Both the position numbers and the translations under genes were made by a program. The notes beneath the pieces were generated by a model. It was not told where the DNA came from. It made no database searches and saw only the letters and a program-made list of their open reading frames with translations. Below are positions 1 to 5,033 of a stretch of DNA of 5,033 bases, in pieces. Numbering within the stretch: the stretch's first letter is position 1; each line of letters opens with the position of its first letter. Source of the stretch: an uncultured Lachnospiraceae bacterium. GTDB taxonomy: Bacteria > Bacillota_A > Clostridia > Lachnospirales > Lachnospiraceae. Where the stretch lies: NCBI GenBank assembly GCA_947175285.1, contig CAMWMM010000380.1:1-5033 (forward strand), read 5' to 3'.

Positions 1-27
1 GTACACCTTTACAGCAAACTAAATTAC

Positions 28-67
28 AAAAACAGGCATTGCCACTTCTGAACCGAATGGCAATGCC
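28..67 (-). terminator. Rho-independent terminator after the small membrane protein gene
   Basis: A perfect 10-bp stem (GGCATTGCCA at 35-44 paired with TGGCAATGCC at 58-67) is extended by TTC/GAA inside the loop. On the minus strand it is followed by TGTTTTTG, the usual U-tract. It starts 44 nt after the stop codon of the 112-219 gene, which fits an end-of-transcript terminator for that gene. On the plus strand the stem is followed by CATCTTCTTTTTT, so weak bidirectional action is possible, but no plus-strand gene precedes it within the window. Confidence 0.85.
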
Positions 68-111
68 CATCTTCTTTTTTGTCTCTGCATCTGCTTTTTA
101 TACCCGTCAAT

Positions 112-219
112 TTATTCTTTCTCATCTCCATCTTTTTTCTTTTTCTTTTTAGCAATCAAAGCAACACTGCTTACCACAAGCAACAAAACCGCAATTACGC
201 CTATAGTGTCCATATCCAT
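112..219 (-). CDS. Small single-helix membrane protein, 35 residues, function unknown
   Basis: I do not recognise this protein. The reading frame encodes 35 residues. A short acidic N-terminus (MDMDTIG) leads into one hydrophobic helix at about residues 6-23 (IGVIAVLLLVVSSVALIA), then six consecutive lysines (24-29) and a charged tail DGDEKE. By the positive-inside rule the lysine-rich C-terminus should be cytoplasmic. AGGAGG (231-236) lies 11 nt before the ATG at 219. A second ATG at 213 is too far from this site, so 219 is preferred. A strong terminator follows at 28-67, giving a complete single-gene transcription unit. A weak promoter candidate is CTGAAA (305-310), 17 bp, GACAAT (282-287). 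The helix plus basic tail looks like a sortase-substrate anchor, but there is no LPXTG motif and the frame closes with TAG just upstream, so it is not simply a broken anchor protein. The call as a gene rests on RBS, hydrophobic pattern and terminator together. Confidence 0.7.
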   Translation of the reverse strand: MDMDTIGVIAVLLLVVSSVALIAKKKKKKDGDEKE

Positions 220-230
220 GTATCCTGCTG

Positions 231-236
231 CCTCCT
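231..236 (-). promoter_or_regulatory. Ribosome binding site of the 35-residue membrane protein
   Basis: AGGAGG on the minus strand is a full anti-Shine-Dalgarno match, 11 nt upstream of the ATG at 219. It sets the start and is one of the main reasons to believe this short gene is translated. Confidence 0.65.
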
Positions 237-408
237 GTTTCTTCTAAGTCTACTTGCAAATATTTACTCTTACACTTATATATTGTCATGTCTTAGGTAA
301 AAGTTTTCAGATTTTCAAAAAATATATCCTTCCTTGTAAAACGGGACTTAAACTTCACTACCCATTTGTATATTTATTGAAATCAAACGTCCTCTGGTGT
401 ACCCCAAT

Positions 409-735
409 TCATGAATGTCTTAAAAGAATATTTTTGTATTTCCTCCATACAATATATATTCCCAATGTACTTTCAAGTAAAACACAAATAATTCCGAACC
501 AAAAAAATATCAAACAAAGTATCCCTGTTGCCACAAATACCAAGGCACATTTTATATATAACTTTGATATTTCATTATTATATCCTTGAATATCTTTCAC
601 CTTTTCTTTTAAACTCTTATCCCCTGCCCAAAAAGTAAGAGGTTCTCTACTATTTTTATTGTAATGCCCCATTACAAACAAAGGAAATGCACATAAAATA
701 CAACAAACTGATCCAACTATTCCTTCCATAATCAC
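409..735 (-). CDS. Small three-helix membrane protein, function unknown
   Basis: A 108-residue protein with hydrophobic helices at about residues 5-23, 61-79 and 80-97. The first helix is separated from the other two by a soluble, conserved-looking loop. The loop holds EPLTFWAGD (31-39), then KSLKEKVKDIQGYNNEISKLY (40-60). A WAGD ... VKDI.xYN.E...LY pattern of this kind recurs, from memory, in uncharacterised small membrane proteins of Clostridia, with no function known to me. The start is GTG at 735, because GAGG lies 7 nt upstream in GAGGAAGAATT. ATG at 729 is the alternative, giving a protein two residues shorter. The gene follows the MATE pseudogene by 111 nt with no convincing terminator between them, so it may be read from the MATE promoter at 2137-2165. 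It is visibly more AT-rich than the MATE gene. No clear terminator follows the stop at 409. Confidence 0.75.
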   Translation of the reverse strand: MIMEGIVGSVCCILCAFPLFVMGHYNKNSREPLTFWAGDKSLKEKVKDIQGYNNEISKLYIKCALVFVATGILCLIFFWFGIICVLLESTLGIYIVWRKYKNILLRHS

Positions 736-846
736 AATTCTTCCTCACTCTGCTTAGTCATGCCTTGCTGTCTGCTCTCATTCTGTTCCGAAGTGTCGGC
801 ACTTCCTTTAAAACATGGAAAACAGACCGTGGAAAGCAATTCTCTA

Positions 847-2096
847 TTATGTAATCCTTTTATAATACACTGTTACCAACAGCACGCAGGCTCCCGACCA
901 TGCCAGAATCTCCGCATAAAATATCCCTTCCTGCCCTATGAATTGCGGTAAAAATATGGCAGCAGATACCCTCATGACAAGCTCCACCATTCCGGACACC
1001 ATGGGTATGACGGTATCTCCCATCCCCTGCAATGCACTTCGATATGTATGCAGGGCATATAATATGATTAGGAAAGTACTCATGACCATCAAATAGTGGT
1101 GGGCAATCTGCAGCACCTGTTCCGCCTGTACTTCTTCTGCTGAAATGAACAAAGACAGAATATTTTTTCCCCTTAAAAACATAAGAACAGAAATCAACAC
1201 TGAGGTGGCAAACGCCATCACAATCCCTTTCCTCATACCCTCTTTAATCCGCTTATCGTTTCCCGCTCCTTTATTCTGGGCAACAAAGGTGGAAATTGCA
1301 TACCCGTATGAAATAGCCGCTGTCTCTAAAATACCATACAATTTATTTGTTGCCGTAAATCCCGCTACAAACAATACACCGAACCCATTGATAACTGACT
1401 GAAGCACCATTCCGCCAAATGCCGATGATTGCATCCTGAAACATGACGGGCGTCCCCAGCCTTAAAAGCTTTTTGTCCAGACTGATATCCATTGCAAAAT
1501 CATGACGCTTTAACTTCAAAAAAGAAATTCTTCGCAGAATGATAAAACAATAAATGCAGGAAATCCCCTGTGCAATCAGCGTTGCCGCAGCCGCACCGGC
1601 AATACCCCAACGCCCTTAAAAGAGATGCTTCCAGATTATAAAACATGATGACCGTAAGACCGCCTATCATAACCCGCAGATATGTCAGAGAACCTGCAAC
1701 GATATCTTCCGGCGTTTTCAAAAGTGCCAGCATCGGCGACGCCGCAAGCTCTCCCGTCACAGTCAGTGCCACTGCCGTCCCAATGGTGAGGATGACTGCA
1801 TTTCCAATGGATTTATGTAATGACTTATCATCCTTTCCTCCATAATACTGCGCAAAGAGAATCGAAAATCCCTGTGTCATGCCCGCCGCCATCCACAAAA
1901 ACAGCCAGTTCAGCCAGTCAGCAGCTCCAATGGATGCCAATGCATGCATTCCCACTCCCTGCCCCACAATGATTGTGTCCACAATCGTATAAAACTGCTG
2001 AAAAACATTCCCCAGCATCAGGGGCAGCGAAAAACCAAACAGCAGTCTGGTCGGATTACCTGTTGTCATATCTTTTGTTGCCGCCATCTTTTCCAC
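847..2096 (-). pseudogene. MATE family multidrug/sodium antiporter gene, broken by a deletion and a frameshift
   Basis: MATE transporters expel cationic drugs or metabolites across the inner membrane using Na+ or H+ gradients, with 12 helices and about 450 residues. The N-terminal part (2096 to 1605) is in frame for 164 residues and is typical: MTTGNPTRLLFGFSLPLML, then GNVFQQFYTIVDTIIVGQ, AQYYGGKD and NLEASLLRALG. After RALG the frame is lost. The next frame starts with WGIAGAAAATLIAQG (from about 1612) and runs through LGTPVMFQDAII to 1424. The usual stretch of about 29 residues between RALG and the WGIAG motif is missing, so about 86 bp were deleted. A single extra base at 1422-1423 then shifts the frame again into GGMVLQSVINGFGVLF, which continues to the TAA at 847. 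Counting the missing residues, the ancestor was about 446 residues, a normal length. The frame can start at GTG 2096, but ATG 2087 (with GGTGGA upstream) or ATG 2069 may be the real start. Full function is very unlikely; the two half-proteins could still be translated. Confidence 0.88.
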
Positions 2097-2136
2097 CCAT
2101 TTCCATCTTAATATATCTCAATATTATTAGCTTGCT

Positions 2137-2165
2137 ATTATATTCCTCGAAATCTATTTTGTCAA
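2137..2165 (-). promoter_or_regulatory. Consensus sigma-A promoter of the MATE gene
   Basis: On the minus strand TTGACA (2160-2165) and TATAAT (2137-2142) are both perfect matches, separated by exactly 17 bp (2143-2159). The start of transcription should lie near 2130, giving a leader of roughly 35-45 nt, too short for a riboswitch. TTTCGA elements lie within the spacer (inside 2147-2153) and just upstream (inside 2176-2182) as a direct repeat, ATTTCGA, which could be a regulator contact, but this is only suggestive. Confidence 0.88.
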
Positions 2166-2194
2166 TTTTTCTCTATCGAAATTTCTATCCCGAC

Positions 2195-2225
2195 AGAAAA
2201 GGCAGAGACTCAAGTAATCCCTGCC
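2195..2225 (-). terminator. Rho-independent terminator of the SDR/aldo-keto reductase operon
   Basis: On the minus strand GGCAGGGA (2218-2225) pairs with TCTCTGCC (2201-2208) as an 8-bp stem with one G-U pair and a 9-nt loop, followed by TTTTCT. It sits about 55 nt after the aldo/keto reductase stop at 2280 and just upstream of the MATE promoter, so it separates the two transcription units. The U-tract is short. Confidence 0.7.
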
Positions 2226-2279
2226 ATCTGTTAACCCGCTCATTTATAGGCTATGTATCATCTACCATACTTAGATACT

Positions 2280-3398
2280 CTATTTTTCAAAAACGTCCGC
2301 AACCTGACCTAAAAGCTTTCTAATCTCTAAATGCTGCGGACAGGCTTTTTCACATTTTCCACACTTGATACAATCGCTTGCCTTGCCATGTCCCTGCGTA
2401 TGTACCTGATTATAATAGTAATCACTATTCCAATCCTGATATTGTTTCTTGGCGTTCATGTCCGCAAACAAATCCGGTATCAGTATCTTTTTCGGGCAGC
2501 CATCTGTACAATATCGGCAGGCAGTACATGGAATCAGATTCTGCGCCTTAAAAATTTTACATACCTTTTCTATGGCGGCACACTCCGTTTCATTCAGCGG
2601 CTGAAAATCTTTCATGGCACTGATATTATCCCGCATCTGTTCTAAACTGCTCATACCCGAAAGCACCATAAACACCTGTTTACAGCTTGCGGCAAAACGG
2701 AGTGCGTAATTTGCATTACTTCCGCCGTTCAGACCTTTTAAAATTTTGTCTGCCTCAATCGGCAGATTTACAAGGCTTCCGCCCTTGACAGGCTCCATAA
2801 CCACAACAGGCTTGTTGTGCTTTTCGCAAACTTCAAGACATTTTCTACTCTGTACTCCGGGATCATCATAGTCCACATAGTTTAGCTGTATCTGTACTAA
2901 CTCCACTTCCGGATATTCTGTCAGAATCATGTCCAGATACTCCGCATTATCATGGAATGACAAACCAACATGTCTGATTTTCCCCTCTGCCTTTAATTCC
3001 TGCGCCACTTCATACGCATGACACTTTTTATATTTGTCATAATTTACTTTCCCCTGTGCGTGCATCAGATAATAATCAAAATAAGATACCCCACAGGTTT
3101 CAAGCTGTTCTTGAAATACTTTTCTGATATCTGATTCTTTTTCAAAAAAATTCATTGTCAGCTTGTCGGTCAGGGTATACTTTTCCCTCGGATAGCGCTT
3201 TACTACACACTCCCTGACAGCGACTTCACTCAATCCTCCAAGATACCCTTTTGCCGTATCAAAATAAGTAAATCCCGCTTCCATGAAAGCATCCACCATG
3301 CGGTTACATTCGTCAAAATCAATATTTCCGTCCTGCATCGGCAGACGCATACAGCCAAAGCCAAATTTTTTACTGTTCTTTACAAAATCCTGTTCCAT
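2280..3398 (-). CDS. Aldo/keto reductase with C-terminal 2[4Fe-4S] ferredoxin-like domain
   Basis: A 372-residue cytoplasmic oxidoreductase. Residues 8 to about 280 form the aldo/keto reductase barrel. The catalytic tetrad is complete: Asp47 and Tyr52 in FDTAKGY, Lys79 in TDK and His113 in LMH. Residues 288-372 carry two ferredoxin-type clusters, Cys291-x2-Cys294-x2-Cys297-x3-Cys301-Pro and Cys343-x2-Cys346-x2-Cys349-x3-Cys353-Pro, enough for two [4Fe-4S] centres. Such fused enzymes are common in anaerobic Clostridia and are usually annotated only as Fe-S aldo/keto reductases; the substrate is not known. The usual NAD(P)H chemistry may be linked to ferredoxin or flavodoxin electron flow, which fits the flavodoxin remnant two genes upstream, but this is inference. 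ATG 3398 is preferred: AAGGAG (3409-3414) lies 10 nt upstream. The gene follows the SDR by 71 nt with no convincing terminator, so the two are probably co-transcribed. The length and all motifs look intact. Confidence 0.93.
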   Translation of the reverse strand: MEQDFVKNSKKFGFGCMRLPMQDGNIDFDECNRMVDAFMEAGFTYFDTAKGYLGGLSEVAVRECVVKRYPREKYTLTDKLTMNFFEKESDIRKVFQEQLETCGVSYFDYYLMHAQGKVNYDKYKKCHAYEVAQELKAEGKIRHVGLSFHDNAEYLDMILTEYPEVELVQIQLNYVDYDDPGVQSRKCLEVCEKHNKPVVVMEPVKGGSLVNLPIEADKILKGLNGGSNANYALRFAASCKQVFMVLSGMSSLEQMRDNISAMKDFQPLNETECAAIEKVCKIFKAQNLIPCTACRYCTDGCPKKILIPDLFADMNAKKQYQDWNSDYYYNQVHTQGHGKASDCIKCGKCEKACPQHLEIRKLLGQVADVFEK

Positions 3399-3469
3399 AA
3401 TGACCCTTCTCCTTTCTCAACCTGCCCTTCAGAAGAATCGCCTTAAAGCGACAAATCTTTTCGTCTTTT

Positions 3470-4294
3470 TCACGGTTTCAGTGCGCCGTAAAAATAACTT
3501 GCCGTTGCGCCGCCATCAATCAGAAAATCTGCCCCGGTGATAAAAGCCCCGGCCGGACTCATCAGAAGTTCTGCCACGTTTGCAACCTCATCCGCTGTAC
3601 CCGGTCTGCCTGCAGGGCATTTTGCAAACATATTTTTATAGAAATCCCCACGAGGACCGTTAAATTCGTCAATTGCAAGCGTCGTCACAATAATTCCCGG
3701 AGAAATGGAATTAAGTCTTGCTCCTCTTTCTCCCCATTTTACGGATTCTGCCATGACACGCTTTTCATTACAGCGTTTCGCCATTTGATAAGCATGAAGT
3801 GTGTCCGTTATATTCTCCGGCTGTAAAATTTCAAGATTTAACAATTCTTCTGTCGGTGTTATGGCAAGCTGCTCATCCTCCTCCGGCGTAAGCTGCTTCA
3901 TCCGATGTCCTGACTGGCTTGAAATTGTAACTCCGACACCACCTTCTGCAATCACTTTTCCGACTTCCTCTAATAACACCGCGGTTCCATATAAGTCCAC
4001 CTTTAATATCGCTTCAACAGGCGCCTGACTTGGCGATACCCCCGCTGCATTGACAAGCATTTTAATCTCTCCATAACTTAAAGCTTTATCTATCATTTTC
4101 AAAATGGATTCCCGTGACGATAAATCCATTTCCACAGGCTCTACATCAAACCCTGCATTATTCATAATTTCTGCAATCGCTTTCGCATTTTCAAAGTTCT
4201 TATCACCCATGACAATCTTTTTTCCATATCCCATGCGTCTTGCAATCGCCATTCCAATCTGGCCTGCTCCTGTTAAAATCATAACTTTTTTCAT
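3470..4294 (-). CDS. Short-chain dehydrogenase/reductase (SDR family oxidoreductase)
   Basis: A 274-residue NAD(P)-dependent oxidoreductase of the classical SDR type. The Rossmann fold opens with TGAGQIG (8-14), the dinucleotide-binding loop. Asp31 at the end of the second strand (IVMGD) favours NAD(H) over NADP(H). VNAAG (81-85) is the structural NNAG motif. Ser125/Ser126 in TISSQSG supply the catalytic serine, and Tyr169 and Lys173 in YQMAK form YxxxK. RLNSISPGII (193-202) is the usual motif after the active site, and the C-terminus ends with ITGADFLIDGG, typical of the family. The gap between catalytic Ser and Tyr is about 43 residues instead of the usual 12-14. The extra loop contains TPEEDEQLAITPTEELL, resembling a subgroup related to 3-alpha-hydroxysteroid dehydrogenase/carbonyl reductases; the substrate cannot be told from sequence. 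The start at ATG 4294 has AAAGGA (4305-4310) 10 nt upstream. It begins 22 nt after the flavodoxin remnant and is followed by the aldo/keto reductase. Confidence 0.92.
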   Translation of the reverse strand: MKKVMILTGAGQIGMAIARRMGYGKKIVMGDKNFENAKAIAEIMNNAGFDVEPVEMDLSSRESILKMIDKALSYGEIKMLVNAAGVSPSQAPVEAILKVDLYGTAVLLEEVGKVIAEGGVGVTISSQSGHRMKQLTPEEDEQLAITPTEELLNLEILQPENITDTLHAYQMAKRCNEKRVMAESVKWGERGARLNSISPGIIVTTLAIDEFNGPRGDFYKNMFAKCPAGRPGTADEVANVAELLMSPAGAFITGADFLIDGGATASYFYGALKP

Positions 4295-4312
4295 CGATAC
4301 CGCATCCTTTCT

Positions 4313-4329
4313 TTTATCAATATGATAAA
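4313..4329. promoter_or_regulatory. Candidate operator: 17-bp perfect dyad ahead of the SDR gene
   Basis: TTTATCA-ATA-TGATAAA is a perfect 7-bp inverted repeat around a 3-bp centre. It overlaps the last codons and stop of the flavodoxin remnant and lies 18 nt upstream of the SDR start codon. The symmetry and size suit a dimeric repressor site, but no regulator gene is in the window and no promoter was recognised close to it. AT-rich dyads of this length can also arise by chance. Confidence 0.3.
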
Positions 4330-4628
4330 CTGTCTAAAAATTCTTTTACTGTTTCCTTTGCTTTATCCTGTGAATTTTGGGCATCTTCCCCTCTTACGGA
4401 AAGACCGTTCAATATTTCGGAATCAGCACAGACATTTTCTATACTTTTTTCAGTTCCTGATAAACCGCTTCCCTCATGGGTACAAAATGGAATAATTGTT
4501 TTTCCTGAAAAGTCATGCCCCTCCAGAAATGTATATACCGGCATCGGCATATCTCCCCACCATATGGGAAAATAAAATGTAGCCCGCCTCTGCAATCCCT
4601 TGTAAACACTGGCTTTAACGCTATACAA
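4317..4628 (-). pseudogene. Flavodoxin, C-terminal fragment lacking the N-terminal half
   Basis: Flavodoxins are FMN electron carriers of about 140-180 residues. The open frame is 103 residues. From about residue 20 it matches the C-terminal half of clostridial flavodoxins: FPIWWGDMPMPVYTFLE, then HDFSGKTIIPFCTHEGSGLS and a closing RGEDAQNSQDKAKETVKEFL helix. The first 19 residues (YSVKASVYKGLQRR...) do not look like flavodoxin. The N-terminal strand and the T/S-x-T-G-x-T phosphate loop that holds FMN are absent, and I found them in no frame upstream. The only in-frame start near the upstream edge is a TTG at 4628 lying inside a hairpin stem, with no good RBS. About 70-80 residues are missing, so FMN binding is not expected. 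The fragment ends 22 nt before the SDR, suggesting it was once the first gene of that operon. The break lies near 4570-4600, beside the inverted repeat at 4620-4669. Confidence 0.8.
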
Positions 4629-4669
4629 AAGTGTGTATTGTGTTTCTTTTTATCTGGCTTTTGTATAGC
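4620..4669. repeat. Perfect 12-bp inverted repeat with 26-nt loop beside the flavodoxin break
   Basis: GCTATACAAAAG (4620-4631) is repeated in inverse as CTTTTGTATAGC (4658-4669). On the plus strand the second arm is followed by TTTTTCGCC, so it could end transcripts coming from the left, although no plus-strand gene is visible there. On the minus strand it would lie at the 5' side of the flavodoxin fragment, with no T-run after it. It could equally be a remnant of a mobile-element end or a deletion scar; no target duplication was recognised. Confidence 0.6.
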
Positions 4670-4788
4670 TTTTTCGCCATTTTTCTATTTTTATTCTACT
4701 ACCTGCCCTCCTCTTTCACAAATACTTATGTTGCATAATCCCATATACCCCAAAGGCATGAGAATTGTAGAAACCTTCTTCTCTCATT

Positions 4789-4818
4789 ATAAAACTCCCA
4801 CCATAAAGTGGAAGTCTC
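4789..4818 (-). terminator. Probable Rho-independent terminator in the gap upstream of the flavodoxin fragment
   Basis: On the minus strand AGACTTCCAC (4808-4817) pairs with GTGGGAGTTT (4792-4801) as a 10-bp stem with two G-U pairs and a 6-nt loop, and the run TTTT ends the structure. It is about 90 nt after the stop at 4905 and could end transcription of the leucine-zipper gene, separating it from the flavodoxin/SDR operon. The U-tract is short, so this is moderate evidence. Confidence 0.55.
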
Positions 4819-4858
4819 AAAAAGTTTTCCCGTATAAGCAGAAAGGTTATAACTGCAA

Positions 4859-4888
4859 AGAACCGCCAGAGATTTTCCCGCCGGTCCT
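4859..4888 (-). terminator. Weak hairpin just after the leucine-zipper gene
   Basis: On the minus strand AGGACCG (4882-4888) pairs with CGGTTCT (4859-4865) as a 7-bp GC-rich stem with one G-U pair and a 16-nt loop. Only two further T bases follow before GC. It begins 17 nt after the stop codon at 4905. It may be a first, weak terminator or an RNA-protecting stem; the better terminator is at 4789-4818. Confidence 0.3.
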
Positions 4889-4904
4889 ATGTACGTTTTT
4901 CAGA

Positions 4905-5033
4905 TTATAGATTTCTTATTATGTTCTTATCCTGCTTACTCAGCGCCTTCTTCAGTTTCTGGTTCTCCTTTTGCAGCTGTTCATTTTCCTGCTTGAGCTT
5001 TGCCACCTGTTGCTGCAGCAGTTCGATCCTGCC
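4905..5033 (-). CDS. C-terminal leucine-zipper coiled coil of a gene cut by the window edge
   Basis: Only the last 42 residues and the TAA are in the window; the frame is open to the edge. The visible part is almost pure coiled coil. Positions 3, 6, 10, 13, 17, 20, 24, 27 and 31 (Ile, Leu, Val, Leu, Asn, Leu, Asn, Leu, Leu) keep perfect 3-4 heptad spacing. Leu is at every d position and Asn at two a positions, a pattern that favours parallel dimers. Surface positions are Gln, Glu and Lys rich (KQENEQLQKENQKLKK), and the tail SKQDKNIIRNL is short and polar. This would suit the end of a transposase-associated or DNA-binding protein, for example a Tn554 TnpC-like or IS accessory protein, or another dimeric regulator. 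The family cannot be decided from this tail. The codon pattern is clean and the heptads argue strongly that the frame is real. Confidence 0.65.
   Translation of the reverse strand, partial: GRIELLQQQVAKLKQENEQLQKENQKLKKALSKQDKNIIRNL

Noticed and set aside
282..310. Promoter candidate CTGAAA-17-GACAAT for the 35-residue gene
   Set aside because: Only 4 of 6 matches in each box in very AT-rich DNA; mentioned with the gene but too weak to list as a feature.
790..805. GAAGTG-TCGG-CACTTC hairpin between MATE and the 409-735 gene, as a terminator
   Set aside because: The stem is perfect but only 6 bp, with GGAACAG after it on the minus strand and no T-run; it may be a minor RNA structure only.
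3421..3460. TCGC...GCGA stem in the SDR to aldo/keto reductase gap as a terminator
   Set aside because: Only a 4-bp stem with a mixed ATTCTTCTG tail; read-through is the simpler view.
4622..4680. Short minus-strand frame starting with ATG at 4680 (MAKKLYKSQ...), resembling a PspC N-terminus
   Set aside because: It has only 19 codons, no RBS at a usable distance (AGGAGG is about 30 nt away) and lacks the conserved glycine-rich PspC core; likely chance.
4515..4910. Plus-strand open frame of 131 codons over the flavodoxin fragment and the gap
   Set aside because: No RBS, low-complexity composition with no recognisable domain, and it runs antisense to clear flavodoxin sequence.
1..5033. tRNA genes, CRISPR arrays, riboswitches or complete IS elements
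   Set aside because: I found no cloverleaf, no regularly spaced repeats, no known aptamer core, and no transposase with paired ends.

Overview
The base composition (AT-rich but not extreme), AGGAGG-type ribosome binding sites and protein families point to an anaerobic, low-to-mid GC Firmicute, most likely a gut Clostridia/Lachnospiraceae member. The families are an aldo/keto reductase with two Fe-S clusters, a flavodoxin and a clostridial-type MATE transporter. The taxonomic call is an inference from protein style, not from a marker gene. Every gene I can support lies on the minus strand, so transcription runs from high to low coordinates.

Right end to 4317: the window opens inside a gene (4905-5033) of which only a leucine-zipper C-terminus is visible. 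A 276-nt non-coding gap follows, with three hairpins: two possible minus-strand terminators and one perfect 12-bp inverted repeat at 4620-4669. Next to this repeat is a flavodoxin that has lost its N-terminal half (4317-4628).

4317 to 2195: the flavodoxin remnant, an SDR oxidoreductase (3470-4294) and an Fe-S aldo/keto reductase (2280-3398) are tightly spaced and probably form one redox operon, closed by a terminator at 2195-2225. A 17-bp perfect dyad overlaps the flavodoxin stop just ahead of the SDR and could be an operator.

2165 to 409: a textbook sigma-A promoter (TTGACA, 17 bp, TATAAT) drives a MATE efflux transporter gene. The gene is broken twice, by an internal deletion of about 29 codons at 1605-1613 and by a one-base insertion at 1422-1423. 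A small three-helix membrane protein of unknown function (409-735) follows it.

Left end: a 35-residue single-helix membrane protein (112-219), with a strong RBS and a good terminator (28-67), is a small gene that length-based ORF calling would miss. The 189 bases between it and the 409-735 gene hold only a weak candidate promoter.

No RNA gene, CRISPR array, complete insertion sequence or origin was seen. The main story is decay of two genes (MATE and flavodoxin) beside intact redox enzymes and small membrane proteins. I see no convincing new multi-gene system.
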